A stretch of 64,000 nucleotides of DNA from Halopseudomonas sabulinigri (GCA_011053055.1 DRHT01000021.1:32491-96490); one strand, 5' to 3'. Positions 35,469-45,288 are shown, counted from the stretch's first letter. The notes: a model not told the origin generated them from the letters alone. Numbers and translations: made by a program.

Positions 35469-36605
35469 ATGACTGAACACGCTGCACGCAAGAAAATCGC
35501 GCTGATGCCCGGTGATGGCATCGGTCACGAGGTCATGGCGGCGGCTGACGCGGTGCTAAAGGCACTGCATAAGATTGAACCGTTGCCGCTGGACTGGGAA
35601 ACCCTGGCGTGGCCAAGTACCGCCTGGCATCAGGCGCATGGCGAGATGATGCCGGAAGACGCCCTGCAACAAGTACAGCGTTACGATGCCTTGCTACTTG
35701 GAGCCTTGGGTGACCCCGGGCCGATCAGCGACGCGCAACGTTACCGCTTGCCCGACAGCATCTCGCTGGCGCCGCTGCTGACGTTCCGCAAGGGCTTGCA
35801 GCTTTGGGCCTGCGAGCGTCCCGCGCGCTTGTTGCCGGGAGCGCCTCAGTATCTAGCGGACCCGCGTGCCGCTGATGTCGACATGCTGGTCATTCGCGAG
35901 AACAGCGAGGGTGAATACGTCAATCAGGGCGGCCGCTTGAATCGCGGCACCGCGCAGGAGGTGGCGACCCAGCTGGAAGTGTTTACCCGTCACGGTACCG
36001 AACGGCTGATTCGCCATGCGTTTCGCCGTGCACAGCAGCGACTGGCTGCACGCCCGCAAGGCAGTGCCGCGTTTTTCTGCGCCGAGAAGGGCAGCGCTGG
36101 TGCACAGGTCTGCTTGATCACCAAGCGTAATGCCCAGCCTTTTTGGGGCGATATGTACACCGAGGTGTTCGCCGAAGTCGCCAAGGAATTCCCTGACATC
36201 GGCGTGCACCATGAGCTGGTGGATGCTGCCTGTATGAAATTTGTACAGAGCCCATGGGCATTCGACGTGGTAGTGGCGAGTAACTTGCATGGAGACATAC
36301 TGACGGATCTGGCCGCCGTGCTATCGGGCGGACTGGGGCTGGCGCCGTCTTGTAATATCAATCCAGATAGTCGGGAGATGCCCGCACTGTTTGAACCGAC
36401 ACATGGTAGCGCGCCGGATATTGCCGGCCAGGGGAAAGCTAATCCTGCTGCCATGCTGCTTACCACAGCCATGATGTTGGACTGGGTAGGCTGCGCACAA
36501 GCTGCCGAGCGCCTGCGCATGGCCGTTGCCAAGGATCTGGTGGCGGCTGCAGGGGCTCAGCGAACTTGTCAGGAGGTTACAGCCGGCGTGATTGGCGGGT
36601 TGTAA
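35469..36605 (+). CDS. Tartrate/D-malate dehydrogenase-like decarboxylating dehydrogenase
   Basis: A 378-residue member of the isocitrate/isopropylmalate dehydrogenase family. The nucleotide loop MPGDGIGHEV, RENSEGEYVNQGGR, K and D residues in ACMKFVQSP and SNLHGDILTDLAAVLSGGLGLAP, and the EPTHGSAPDIAG dinucleotide motif are present. The NSEGEY signature and the ERPARLLPG segment point to the tartrate/D-malate dehydrogenase branch rather than LeuB. ATG 35469 is 4 bp after the ALDH stop; the longer open frame from 35418 overlaps that gene. Confidence 0.82.
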   Translation: MTEHAARKKIALMPGDGIGHEVMAAADAVLKALHKIEPLPLDWETLAWPSTAWHQAHGEMMPEDALQQVQRYDALLLGALGDPGPISDAQRYRLPDSISLAPLLTFRKGLQLWACERPARLLPGAPQYLADPRAADVDMLVIRENSEGEYVNQGGRLNRGTAQEVATQLEVFTRHGTERLIRHAFRRAQQRLAARPQGSAAFFCAEKGSAGAQVCLITKRNAQPFWGDMYTEVFAEVAKEFPDIGVHHELVDAACMKFVQSPWAFDVVVASNLHGDILTDLAAVLSGGLGLAPSCNINPDSREMPALFEPTHGSAPDIAGQGKANPAAMLLTTAMMLDWVGCAQAAERLRMAVAKDLVAAAGAQRTCQEVTAGVIGGL

Positions 36606-36705
36606 CCCCCTTCTAAAGTGCTAGGGCTCGTTTGGCGAGTCGCTGGCCTGTCGTATTTTCGAGCACAGTCGGGCGCGACGCCCGCTGCAAGGACAGGAGA
36701 CGTTT

Positions 36706-37959
36706 ATGAGTCATTTGTCACCGCTGTTGAAACAAGCCAGTCAGGTGCGCGTAGAGCGCGGCGAAGGTAGCTGGTTGTTTGACGTCAACGGCAAGCGCTA
36801 TCTGGACTTCACTTCCGGCATTGGGGTTACCAGTACCGGCCATTGTCATCCCAAAGTGGTTGCAGCGGCGCGCGAACAAATCGGCAAGATCGTGCACGCG
36901 CAGTACACCACCGTCACGCACCAGCCCATGCTGGACCTGTCTGACCGGTTGGCGGAACGAATGCCCGGGCCGATCGATTCCGTGGCGTTTGCCAACTCCG
37001 GTTCCGAAGCAGTTGAAACGGCTCTGCGACTCGCGCGTCACGCGACAGGTCGCGCTAACATCATCGTATTTGATGGCGGCTTTCATGGCCGCACCATGGC
37101 AGCGGCCTCGCTGACTACTTCCGGCACTAAGGTGCGCACCGGCTTTCATCCGATGATGGCAGGGGTCGTGGTTTCACCTTTCCCGCACGCCTATCGCCAT
37201 GGCTGGACTGAAGAACAGGCCACCGATTTTGCCCTGCGTGAACTTGACCATATTTTCAAAACCCAATCCGCTCCCAGCGATACCGCCGCCATGATCATCG
37301 AGCCCGTGCAGGGTGAGTTTGGCTATTACCCGGCTAATACCCCATTCATGCAGGGGCTGGCTGAGCGTTGCAAGCAGCACGGTATTTTGCTGATTTGCGA
37401 TGAAATCCAAGCGGGCTACGGGCGCACGGGTAAGTTCTGGAGTCACGATCACTTTTCCGTACAACCTGACGTCGTGATTACCGCTAAAGGGCTGGCCAGC
37501 GGTTTCCCGCTTTCAGCGATTGCGGCATCCGAAGAGTTGATGAGTAAGGGCATGCCCGGCTCGCAGGGCGGCACCTACGGGGCCAACGCGGTTGCCTGCG
37601 CTGCTGCGCTGGCGACGCTCAAGGTGATTGACGAAGAACAGCTGGTCGCCAACGCAGCGCAGCAAGGCGAGCGTCTGCTCAATCAGTTGACTGAACTGCA
37701 ACAGCGCTACAGCTGTATCGACACTATTCGTGGCAAGGGTTTGATGCTCGGCATGGAGATTGGCGATGACCACCGCACGCCGCGTGCTGACTTGGCCGGC
37801 AAGCTTAGCGTGGCCGCTGAGGCTCAAGGCCTGCTGCTGCTGCGCTGTGGCACCGATGGCCAGATAGTACGCTGGTTGCCACCGCTTACGGTGTCTGCGG
37901 ATGAGATCGACGATGCGGTTTCGCGCTTTGCCAAGGCGCTAGAAGAGGTGGCTGAGTGA
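36706..37959 (+). CDS. Class III (omega) aminotransferase, GabT-like
   Basis: A 417-residue PLP enzyme. The PLP lysine is K261 (VITAKGLASGFPLSAI); the ring-stacking segment NSGSEAVETALRLARHATGR and the aspartate in LLICDEIQAGYGRTGKF are canonical. It is similar to 4-aminobutyrate and related omega-amino-acid transaminases, so with the ALDH it could convert an omega-amino acid to a dicarboxylate. A 100-bp gap with a small CGGGCG hairpin and an AGGAGA site precedes it. Its stop overlaps the next GTG. Confidence 0.88.
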   Translation: MSHLSPLLKQASQVRVERGEGSWLFDVNGKRYLDFTSGIGVTSTGHCHPKVVAAAREQIGKIVHAQYTTVTHQPMLDLSDRLAERMPGPIDSVAFANSGSEAVETALRLARHATGRANIIVFDGGFHGRTMAAASLTTSGTKVRTGFHPMMAGVVVSPFPHAYRHGWTEEQATDFALRELDHIFKTQSAPSDTAAMIIEPVQGEFGYYPANTPFMQGLAERCKQHGILLICDEIQAGYGRTGKFWSHDHFSVQPDVVITAKGLASGFPLSAIAASEELMSKGMPGSQGGTYGANAVACAAALATLKVIDEEQLVANAAQQGERLLNQLTELQQRYSCIDTIRGKGLMLGMEIGDDHRTPRADLAGKLSVAAEAQGLLLLRCGTDGQIVRWLPPLTVSADEIDDAVSRFAKALEEVAE

Positions 37960-38906
37960 CCCGCATTCTGGTGCTGGTTGCACCCGGCGAGTTGCCTTTG
38001 CCGGGCCTGGAGACCTTACCGACTGGCGTCGAGTTAACCACCGTCAGTGCTGAAGCCGAACTGCGTGAACAGCTCATGCATGCCGATGTGCTAGTGGTCA
38101 CCGATTTCCGCACGGGCTTGCTGGAGCGGTGTTGGCCTGCGCACCACGACATCAAGTGGGTGCATGCGACGAGTGCGGGCGTGGACGCGTTGTTGTTTCC
38201 GGCGCTGGTAAAGAGCGATCTGCTGCTGACCAACGCGCGTGGTGTGTTTGATCTAGGCATCGCTGAGTATGTACTCGGCGCCGTGCTGATGTTTGCCAAA
38301 GATACCCTCGGCAATTTGCGGCATCAGCGCGCGCACCGCTGGCAGCACCGGGAAACCGAACTGATCAGCGGCAAGCATGCGCTGATCATTGGTGCTGGCT
38401 CTATCGGCGGTGAGGTTGCGCGCCTGCTCAGTGCCCTGGGGCTTGAGGTTACAGGGGTTGCTCGCAGTGCGCGAGATACGCCGCATTTCAAGCAAGTGGT
38501 CGCCAACGATGACCTCGAAAAACACCTCCCAAATGCCGATTACGTGGTGGTAACAGCGCCGCTGACCCCCGCTACAGAAGGTTTGATTAATCGCCAGACG
38601 CTGGCGCTGATGAAACCGCATGCAGTGTTGATCAACGTTGGGCGTGGCGCTGTGGTGGTGACTGACGATTTGGTTGAAGCCTTGCAGCAACGAGTAATCG
38701 CGGGCGCTGCGCTGGATGTGGTTGAGCCCGAGCCGCTGCCGGCACAGCATCCGTTGTGGGATATGCCTAACGTGATGATCTCGGCGCACATGTCCGGTGA
38801 TTTTGTGGGCTGGCGCGATGCGCTGGGCGAGCAATTCAAGGCCAATCTTGAACATTGGCTGGCTGATGGAGACTTGTTTAATCAAGTTGATAAGGGTACG
38901 TCCTGA
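37956..38906 (+). CDS. D-2-hydroxyacid dehydrogenase
   Basis: A 316-residue NAD-dependent dehydrogenase of the D-isomer 2-hydroxyacid family. The Rossmann glycines are GAGSIGGEVARLL (147-159), and the catalytic triad is R230 (NVGRGAVV), E259 (EPEPLP) and H278 (ISAHMSGDF). It starts at GTG 37956, overlapping the aminotransferase stop (GTGA), so the two are probably co-translated. It likely interconverts a 2-keto acid and 2-hydroxy acid within the cluster. Confidence 0.87.
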   Translation: MTRILVLVAPGELPLPGLETLPTGVELTTVSAEAELREQLMHADVLVVTDFRTGLLERCWPAHHDIKWVHATSAGVDALLFPALVKSDLLLTNARGVFDLGIAEYVLGAVLMFAKDTLGNLRHQRAHRWQHRETELISGKHALIIGAGSIGGEVARLLSALGLEVTGVARSARDTPHFKQVVANDDLEKHLPNADYVVVTAPLTPATEGLINRQTLALMKPHAVLINVGRGAVVVTDDLVEALQQRVIAGAALDVVEPEPLPAQHPLWDMPNVMISAHMSGDFVGWRDALGEQFKANLEHWLADGDLFNQVDKGTS

Positions 38907-38969
38907 ACATGCTTAGAGCAGTCAAGGTTCAGTATTTCCATGATGATTTTTCCACCTGAGGAGGCGGAT

Positions 38970-40379
38970 ATGTCCCAGGACATTCTTAAGATGACAGCAG
39001 TACAACTTCGGGAGAAGCTTGCCGACAAACAGTTGTCTCCGGTTGAAGTCGCCAATGCGATGCTGGATCAGATTGAAAGGGTGGATAAACAGACTAACGG
39101 CTTCTGCCTAGTCGATCGTGAGACCTCGCTGGGCTTTGCCCGCGAGTCTGAGCAGCGTTATCAACGCGGCGAGGCTAACGGCCTGCTGGATGGTGTTCCC
39201 GTCGCGGTCAAGGATGTATTCCTAACCCCCATGTGGCCAACCATCAAGGGTTCGCATACGGTTGACCCGCAAAGCACCATGGGTAAATCGGCCCCCTGTA
39301 CCGCCGCCTTGGCGCGCCATGGTTATGTGCCTATCGGCAAGACCACGACACCCGAGCTGGGCTGGAAAGGCGTGACCGACAATCCGGTCACCGGCGTAAC
39401 CAACAACCCCTGGAATCCCGCCACTACATCTGGCGGCTCCAGCGGTGGTAGCGGTGTGGCGGTTGCTTTGGGTATGGCGCCCATTGCGCTGGGAACTGAT
39501 GCAGGTGGCTCGATTCGTATCCCTGCTGCGTTCTGCGGTATCGTCGGTTTGAAGCCGTCTTTCGGCGAGGTGCCGCATTGGCCGTCGAGCCCGTTCGGCA
39601 CCTTGGCGCATGCTGGCCCCATGACTTGGACGGTAGAAGACTGCGCGCTGATGATGAATGTGCTGTGCGAAGCCGACCATCGCGATACCAACGCAGTGCC
39701 ACGCCGTAATATTGATTATTTGGCCAAACTCAAGAACGGCGTAAAGGGACTGAAAATCGCTTACAGCCCTAACCTAGGTTACGTGGACGTAGACAAGGAG
39801 GTTGAGGCCTCGGTTGCTGAGGCGGCGAAGGTATTTGAGTCGCTGGGCGCCGAAGTGGTGCGCGTCGATCCCGGTTTCAGTGATCCGTTGGCGGCCTTTG
39901 GTCACCTGTTTTACGGTGGTGCAGCGAATGCCATCCGTGATCTGGGTGCGAAAAAACGCGCCTTGATGGACCCTGAACTAGTTAAGGTCGCCGAGAAGGC
40001 CTCGCGCCTGAGCATGCTGGATTACATGGGCGCGGTGAACGAATCCATGGCGCTGCGCGAGCGCATGGCCGGCTTTCATCAGAAATACGATTTGCTACTG
40101 ACACCGACCTTGCCGATTACCGCTTTCAAGACCGGGCGTGAAGTGCCCGAGGACTGGCCCAGTACGCGTTGGCCAACCTGGACGCCCTTCACTTACCCCT
40201 TCAACATGACCGGTCAACCCGGACTCTCGGTGCCCTGCGGCTTCGACAGCAAAGGTCTGCCGATTGGTTTGCAGTTGGTGGGTGCACGTTTCAATGACGC
40301 TCTGGTACTGCAAGCGGGCTATGCCTATCAGCAGGCCGCGCCTTTGACCGATCGTCGTCCAGACCTGTTTACCGCCTGA
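38970..40379 (+). CDS. Amidase-signature family amidase
   Basis: A 469-residue amidase with the full Ser-cisSer-Lys triad: K81 (VAVKDVFL), S157 in TSGGSSGGSG, and nucleophile S181 in GTDAGGSIRIPAAFCG. No signal peptide, so cytoplasmic. ATG 38970 has GAGGAGG just upstream, whereas the longer open frame from 38940 has none. It would release ammonia or an amine from a carboxamide, supplying substrate to the neighbouring aminotransferases. The amide is unknown; GatA is unlikely without GatB/GatC nearby. Confidence 0.9.
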   Translation: MSQDILKMTAVQLREKLADKQLSPVEVANAMLDQIERVDKQTNGFCLVDRETSLGFARESEQRYQRGEANGLLDGVPVAVKDVFLTPMWPTIKGSHTVDPQSTMGKSAPCTAALARHGYVPIGKTTTPELGWKGVTDNPVTGVTNNPWNPATTSGGSSGGSGVAVALGMAPIALGTDAGGSIRIPAAFCGIVGLKPSFGEVPHWPSSPFGTLAHAGPMTWTVEDCALMMNVLCEADHRDTNAVPRRNIDYLAKLKNGVKGLKIAYSPNLGYVDVDKEVEASVAEAAKVFESLGAEVVRVDPGFSDPLAAFGHLFYGGAANAIRDLGAKKRALMDPELVKVAEKASRLSMLDYMGAVNESMALRERMAGFHQKYDLLLTPTLPITAFKTGREVPEDWPSTRWPTWTPFTYPFNMTGQPGLSVPCGFDSKGLPIGLQLVGARFNDALVLQAGYAYQQAAPLTDRRPDLFTA

Positions 40380-40394
40380 TCAGGGGAACGCTTT

Positions 40395-41600
40395 ATGGCA
40401 CTTGGAACAAGTGATGTAGACCTGTACGAATCCGAAGATCCGATCTGGAATCCGGCGCTGCTGACTATTCCGATTCCCGGTATTCGCAAGATGGTCAATC
40501 TGGCATCGAGCCTGGAAGATGTGATCCACCTATCTATTGGTCAGCCGGACTTGCCTGCGCCTAAAAACGTGGTGGACGCAGCCGTCGAAGCCCTGCAAGC
40601 AGGGCAGACGGGCTATACCATGGACGCCGGTTTGCCTGAGTTGTTGGAGTCGCTGTCTACCTATTACAGCGGGCGTTATCAGCGGCCACTGACCACTGAA
40701 AACATCCTGGTGACCACAGGTGCTACGGAGGCGATTTACCTGGCACTGACGGCGGTCGCGGCTCCAGGCCGGCACTTTATCGTTCCTGATCCGGCGTTTA
40801 TGTTGTACGCGCCGCTGATTCGCATGAACGGTGGCGAAGTCACCGAGATTCGCACTCGAGCGGAAAACAACCATCAGCTTGACCCGCAGGAAGTGATAGA
40901 CGCGATTGAGCCGCACACTCATGCCATCGTGCTCAACTCACCCAGTAACCCTACGGGTACCCTGTACCCAAAGGAGACGCTGGAGGCGATTCTGGAAGAG
41001 GCGGCGTATCGCGGTATCCACGTGATCAGCGATGAGGTCTACGATCACTTGATCTACGACGGCAAGGAGTATCCCTCAGTGCTGTCGTGCTGCAGTGATC
41101 TGGATCACGTGATGGTGGTGAGCAGCTTCTCGAAAACCTACAGCATGGCGGGTATGCGTATTGGCTGGCTGATCGCCAGCCAGGCGGCGATCAAGAAGCT
41201 GCGGCGCTATCACATGTTCACCACCACGGTGGCCAATACGCCATTCCAGTGGGCCGGCGTTGCTGCATTGCGCGGGGGTACTGAGTTCACCGATTACATG
41301 CTGGCGGAATACACCCGGCGGCGAGACCGCTTGGTGGAGTTGGTCGAGCAAACGCCGCACCTCACGGGTTATAAACCGGAAGGCGCGTTTTATCTTTTTC
41401 CGTCGCTGCCGGAAGGGGTCAATGGCACCAACGTGGCGCTACGTCTGCTGAAAGAAACCGGGGTTTGTACCATCCCCGGGGAGACGTTTGGTAACAGCTG
41501 CAACAACGCGCTGCGCTTGAGCTACTCCACATCGTTGGCAAATATTGAAGAGGCGTTTGAACGCATCATCCCGTGGATGGCCAAGCAGGATTTCAGCTGA
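40395..41600 (+). CDS. Class I aminotransferase (aspartate aminotransferase-like)
   Basis: A 401-residue fold-type I PLP enzyme. The PLP lysine is K247 (VVSSFSKTYSMAGMRIGW), the NSPSNPTGT loop and ISDEVYDHLIY segment are canonical, and the carboxylate-binding arginine is in NALRLSYSTS. It is the last gene of the cluster, 15 bp after the amidase, with AGGGGAACG before its ATG. Amino donor and acceptor are unknown. Confidence 0.9.
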   Translation: MALGTSDVDLYESEDPIWNPALLTIPIPGIRKMVNLASSLEDVIHLSIGQPDLPAPKNVVDAAVEALQAGQTGYTMDAGLPELLESLSTYYSGRYQRPLTTENILVTTGATEAIYLALTAVAAPGRHFIVPDPAFMLYAPLIRMNGGEVTEIRTRAENNHQLDPQEVIDAIEPHTHAIVLNSPSNPTGTLYPKETLEAILEEAAYRGIHVISDEVYDHLIYDGKEYPSVLSCCSDLDHVMVVSSFSKTYSMAGMRIGWLIASQAAIKKLRRYHMFTTTVANTPFQWAGVAALRGGTEFTDYMLAEYTRRRDRLVELVEQTPHLTGYKPEGAFYLFPSLPEGVNGTNVALRLLKETGVCTIPGETFGNSCNNALRLSYSTSLANIEEAFERIIPWMAKQDFS

Positions 41601-41744
41601 CGCGCTTGGTTTTAAAGTTAAATATGTGAACTGGTTTGCAATGCAGTGAGTGAGAACTAAACTTTTTCACTGCCTGATGTCTCTTTAAGGGAGGCCATAC
41701 TGGTTAACGCCAGTGCGGCTATTTCATCCAAAGGAGGAAATCTG

Positions 41745-41819
41745 ATGAATAGGATCGTTTATATTGTTGGTGCCGTGGTGATCGTTTTGGCCATCCTGTC
41801 GTTTCTCGGCTTTCGTTAA
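41745..41819 (+). CDS. 24-residue single-helix membrane peptide
   Basis: A very short ORF behind a near-perfect ribosome site (AAGGAGG, 41731-41737). The product is MNRIVYIVGAVVIVLAILSF followed by LGFR: one helix with a basic start and end. The strong site and clean hydrophobic profile make it a likely real small protein. It follows the aminotransferase by 144 bp and may have its own promoter, since the upstream gap contains two small inverted repeats. Function unknown. Confidence 0.6.
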   Translation: MNRIVYIVGAVVIVLAILSFLGFR

Positions 41820-41822
41820 ATC

Positions 41823-41857
41823 CTTGCCTCGCTGGGTATCAAGTACCTCGAGGCAAG
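41823..41857 (+). terminator. Hairpin downstream of the 24-residue peptide
   Basis: CTTGCCTCG (41823-41831) pairs perfectly with CGAGGCAAG (41849-41857) across a 17-base loop, 3 bp after the peptide's stop. There is no T-run, so termination is plausible but not certain. Confidence 0.4.
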
Positions 41858-41957
41858 TGAAGCAAGCGGTTCGTCGTGTTCCCGCGACGTTACCGTTTGG
41901 TAAATATCTGGTCTGCGCGCCATTCCCGCGAATTACCCCAGTTACACCACCTGCCTA

Positions 41958-43154
41958 TTAAATTACTCCATTCTTTCGTAGTCGTTCTACGCTCTCATGG
42001 GTATAGCCTAATTGTTTTAATAATGTGTCCGTATGCTCGCCCAGTGCTGGTCCGGTCCATTCGGCGCTGCCGGGGGTTTCGGTCAACTTGGGTACAATGC
42101 CCGGCATCTTGAATGGCTTACCGTCCGGCAGCGTGGCATTGATAAACATCTCGCGGGCCAAGTACTGCGGATCGCTGAACATGTCGGCGGCCGAATAGAT
42201 TTTACTGGCAGGTACCTCGGCGCGATTAAGCAGGGTTAGCACGTCCTCTTGGCTACGACGTGCGGCCCAGCTGTCGATCAGCGCGTAGAGTTCGTCGCGG
42301 CGAGCATCGCGCCCGGCGTTGTCCGCTAAAGTGGGGTCGTCAGCTAGATCATCGCGCCCAATGGCGCGCATGAAACGTTGGAAAATAGCGTCGCCGTTGG
42401 CACCGATCTGCACTGCTTTGCCGTCGTTGCAGGTATGGATAGAGGAGGGCGTGATGCCGGGCATAATGTTACCGCTGCGTTCGCGCACAAAACCCATCAC
42501 ATCAAACTCTGGCACCATGCTTTCCATCATCGCAAACACTGCTTCATAGAGCGCAACATCGACGACCTGGCCTTTGCCTTGATTTACTTCGCGATGCCGC
42601 AGCGCCATGAGCGCGCCTATCACGCCCCACAGCGCGGCGATTGAATCACCAATGGAGATGCCGGTGCGCACTGGCGGGCGGTCTTCATATCCGGTGATAT
42701 AGCGCAGGCCACCCACTGATTCGCCTACCGCTCCGAAACCCGGTTGATCCTTGTAAGGCCCCGTCTGGCCAAAGCCCGATAGCCGCACCATGACCAAGCC
42801 AGGATTGAGTGCCTGCAATACATCCCAGCCGAGGCCGAGTTTTTCCAGCGTTCCTGGACGGAAGTTCTCAATCAGGATGTCGGCGTCGGCCAGCAATTGT
42901 TTGAGAATCCTGACGCCCTCAGCTGCTTTCAGATTGAGTGTGATCGACTGTTTGTTGCGCGCCTGCACAAACCACCAAAGCGAGGTGCCTTCATACAGCT
43001 TGCGCCATTTGCGTAGTGGATCACCGCCATTGGGCGATTCGACCTTGATCACATCTGCACCGAATTCTGCGCAAATGCGGGCAGCAAAAGGGCCGGCGAT
43101 CAAGGTGCCCAGCTCAATGACCTTGAGTCCGGCGAGGGGTTTTGCGGCGTTCAT
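41958..43154 (-). CDS. CaiB/BaiF-family CoA-transferase
   Basis: A 398-residue family III CoA-transferase. The N-terminal LAGLKVIELGTLIAGPFAARICAEFGADVIKVE motif and the catalytic aspartate D170 in TGISIGDSIAAL are present, as is the FRPGTLEKLGLGW region. It transfers CoA between an organic acid and an acyl-CoA; the acid cannot be read. It is convergent with the catabolic cluster and could act on its product, but there is no direct evidence. No start-site doubt (ATG 43154). Confidence 0.92.
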   Translation of the reverse strand: MNAAKPLAGLKVIELGTLIAGPFAARICAEFGADVIKVESPNGGDPLRKWRKLYEGTSLWWFVQARNKQSITLNLKAAEGVRILKQLLADADILIENFRPGTLEKLGLGWDVLQALNPGLVMVRLSGFGQTGPYKDQPGFGAVGESVGGLRYITGYEDRPPVRTGISIGDSIAALWGVIGALMALRHREVNQGKGQVVDVALYEAVFAMMESMVPEFDVMGFVRERSGNIMPGITPSSIHTCNDGKAVQIGANGDAIFQRFMRAIGRDDLADDPTLADNAGRDARRDELYALIDSWAARRSQEDVLTLLNRAEVPASKIYSAADMFSDPQYLAREMFINATLPDGKPFKMPGIVPKLTETPGSAEWTGPALGEHTDTLLKQLGYTHESVERLRKNGVI

Positions 43155-43223
43155 GCACTCTCCTGTTCAGCGTGACGCAAGCTGCACAGTGTAGGCGATT
43201 GCAGATGCGACCAGAAACCTTCG

Positions 43224-43598
43224 TCAGGTTGCTTTTTGCAGGGCTTGAATCAACTCTGCCTTACGCATTCTGGAGCGACCGCTTATGTCTTTGGCGCGGG
43301 CGATGCGGCGCAGCTCTGCTACGGTTTCTTCTTGCAGGGAATCTTTTCTTGAAACGCCGCGTCGGCTAGCGGCTGCACGTCGTGAAGAACCCTCGCGGGA
43401 CTGGCGTTTGGCTTTAGAGCTTTTTTGCTGGCCAGAACCGCCACTCCGATTACCGCCGCCGGACTGCTTGTTGACGGTGGCCCAGGCTCGCGCTTGCGCT
43501 TCGTCCTTAGGCACGCCAGCCTCTTCGTAGCTGTCTTCTATGTGTTCTGCTTTACGCTTCTGTTTGTCCGTGTATTTGTCTTTGCTGCCCTGAGTCAT
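43224..43598 (-). CDS. Small basic protein with C-terminal Rho_N/SAP-like motif
   Basis: A 124-residue, very hydrophilic protein. The N-terminal half, SKDKYTDKQKRKAEHIEDSY with EEAGVPKDEAQARAWATVNK, matches proteins annotated as plasmid stabilisation or ChaB-like. A low-complexity Ser/Arg/Gly linker follows (about 46-80). The last 40 residues (ETVAELRRIARAKDISGRSRMRKAELIQAL) fit the Rho N-terminal/SAP-like helix-extended-loop-helix fold that binds nucleic acid. AGGAGGC precedes ATG. Probably a nucleic-acid-associated stress protein; unproven. Confidence 0.75.
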   Translation of the reverse strand: MTQGSKDKYTDKQKRKAEHIEDSYEEAGVPKDEAQARAWATVNKQSGGGNRSGGSGQQKSSKAKRQSREGSSRRAAASRRGVSRKDSLQEETVAELRRIARAKDISGRSRMRKAELIQALQKAT

Positions 43599-43771
43599 GA
43601 CATGCCTCCTGTCGATTGTCGGGTTCGACTGCTACTCGGAATCGAGTGCGCTAACTGAATGAGTGTCTCAACTTTCGACGTAGGGGGCCGCCATGGGTTC
43701 AAAGCAAATGCTTGGAGTGAGAGCAGCATCTAAGGTGGTAGGTGCTGCGATTGCGATGCTGCTGGATCAGG

Positions 43772-45088
43772 TCAGTCTTGAATGGCATCAGCGAACTGGC
43801 CAATCGCATCGACTACGCGCTGGGCTTCATCGCTAATGTCGAGCATGGCTGCCCCGGCTTTGGTGGCCAGTGCTACGCCCTGTTCAGCTTTGCTTTGGCT
43901 GCCGGTCATGCCGTTGACTGCCTGCTGCGCCAGCTCCATGTTCTGCTTTACTACATCATTGATTTCGACGGTCGCTTGGCTGGTACGTGCGGCGAGGTTG
44001 CGTACTTCATCGGCGACCACCGCAAAGCCACGCCCCTGCTCGCCGGCGCGCGCAGCTTCGATGGCGGCGTTAAGCGCCAATAGGTTGGTTTGCTCGGCAA
44101 TGCCCCGAATTACCTGGACGATGCTGTTGATCCGTTCGGACTGGGTACTTAAGGCGCCAATGTGAGTTGCCACAGACTCGAGGTCGCCGGCAATGCTACG
44201 TACTACCTGCACGGTTTCTTCCACGGTGCGAGAGCCCTTGCGTGCGCTCTCGTCCGTTTCTGCGGCGATTTCAAACGCCAGCTTTGCAGCGGCAGACTCT
44301 GCATGCCGTCTTTCTACTTGCGCGGTGATATCGCTGGCGAACTTGACGACACCGTATAGTTTGCCTGTCGCGTCGTACAAGGGGTTGTAGGTTGCGCGCA
44401 GCCAGACTTCCTGTCCTGATTTGGTCATGCGTTTGAAACGGTCGGAGATGAATTCGCCAGAGTTCAGACGTTGCCAAAAGCGACGATAACCTTCGCTGCC
44501 CGCTTCGTGTGGGTCGCAGAAAATACTGTGATGCTTGCCGCGCACCTCTTCCAGACGGTAGCCCATGGTCTGCAGAAAGTTCTCGTTGGCAGAGACTATT
44601 TCGCCGTGATTGTTGAATGAGATCACCGCCATCGAGCGGTCGATCGCATTTAAGAGGCTTTGGTGTTCTTGTTCGGTGTGTATCTGTTGGGTGATGTCAG
44701 TAGCTAGCTTGATCACTCGAGTGACTTTGCCGTTGGCATCTTTTACGGGCAAGTAGCTTGCTTCCAGCCAGACTTCACGGTTGCCTTTGGCTAAGCGCAT
44801 AAAGCGGTCGCTGAAGGTTTCGCCGTTCGCTAGCCGTTGCCAAAAACGACTGTATTCACTACTTGAGAGTAACTCGCGCGGACAGAATATACGGTGATGC
44901 TGGCCACGTAGCTCATCAAGTCGGTAACCCATGCAGCCTAGGAAGGCCTCATTGGCGTCGAGTATGTCGCCGTTTGGGCTGAACTCGATCATCGCAACGC
45001 TTTGGCTGATGGCGGCTAAAATCTGCTTGTGGGCGTCCAGCTCTGTTGAGCATTGTTCTAATTCTTGGCGCAGGCGTGATCCGAACAT
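43772..45088 (-). CDS. bdlA: BdlA-like soluble chemoreceptor (PAS-PAS-MCP)
   Basis: A 438-residue protein without membrane helices. Two tandem PAS domains (about 20-140 and 145-260), each ending with a PAC motif ([30 protein letters not shown]), are followed by an MCP signalling hairpin with the tip [37 protein letters not shown] split over residues 330-370. This matches Pseudomonas BdlA, which controls biofilm dispersal in response to nutrients and c-di-GMP. I chose ATG 45088; the ORF extends 5 codons upstream. Confidence 0.88.
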   Translation of the reverse strand: MFGSRLRQELEQCSTELDAHKQILAAISQSVAMIEFSPNGDILDANEAFLGCMGYRLDELRGQHHRIFCPRELLSSSEYSRFWQRLANGETFSDRFMRLAKGNREVWLEASYLPVKDANGKVTRVIKLATDITQQIHTEQEHQSLLNAIDRSMAVISFNNHGEIVSANENFLQTMGYRLEEVRGKHHSIFCDPHEAGSEGYRRFWQRLNSGEFISDRFKRMTKSGQEVWLRATYNPLYDATGKLYGVVKFASDITAQVERRHAESAAAKLAFEIAAETDESARKGSRTVEETVQVVRSIAGDLESVATHIGALSTQSERINSIVQVIRGIAEQTNLLALNAAIEAARAGEQGRGFAVVADEVRNLAARTSQATVEINDVVKQNMELAQQAVNGMTGSQSKAEQGVALATKAGAAMLDISDEAQRVVDAIGQFADAIQD

Positions 45089-45288
45089 AGGTACCTCAAG
45101 CAAAGCTGTTGGAAGTAGCGAGCACAGTCGCGCCCGTATTTAGAATTGATCGGCTAACGGCGGTATTTCTTGAGACCACACAACGCATTTTTACGCGGCG
45201 CCGCCAGTGCAGAGGTAGCCTAAAATGCGCATAATGTCGTCTGAGTCTGCCGCCCATATTTATTGCCATCTAATCAAGGAGTGCCACT

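Noticed and set aside
38970..40379. GatA (tRNA amidotransferase subunit) assignment for the amidase
   Set aside because: The triad is shared by all amidase-signature enzymes; no gatB/gatC neighbours, and the setting is catabolic.
34004..41600. Ectoine-degradation (doe) operon
   Set aside because: A GabD-like ALDH and class III aminotransferase are compatible, but DoeA/DoeB hydrolases and the AsnC-type regulator are absent.
43224..43598. Plasmid-stabilisation function and hence integrated plasmid
   Set aside because: The name is inherited annotation for this small family; no toxin, partition or replication gene is nearby.
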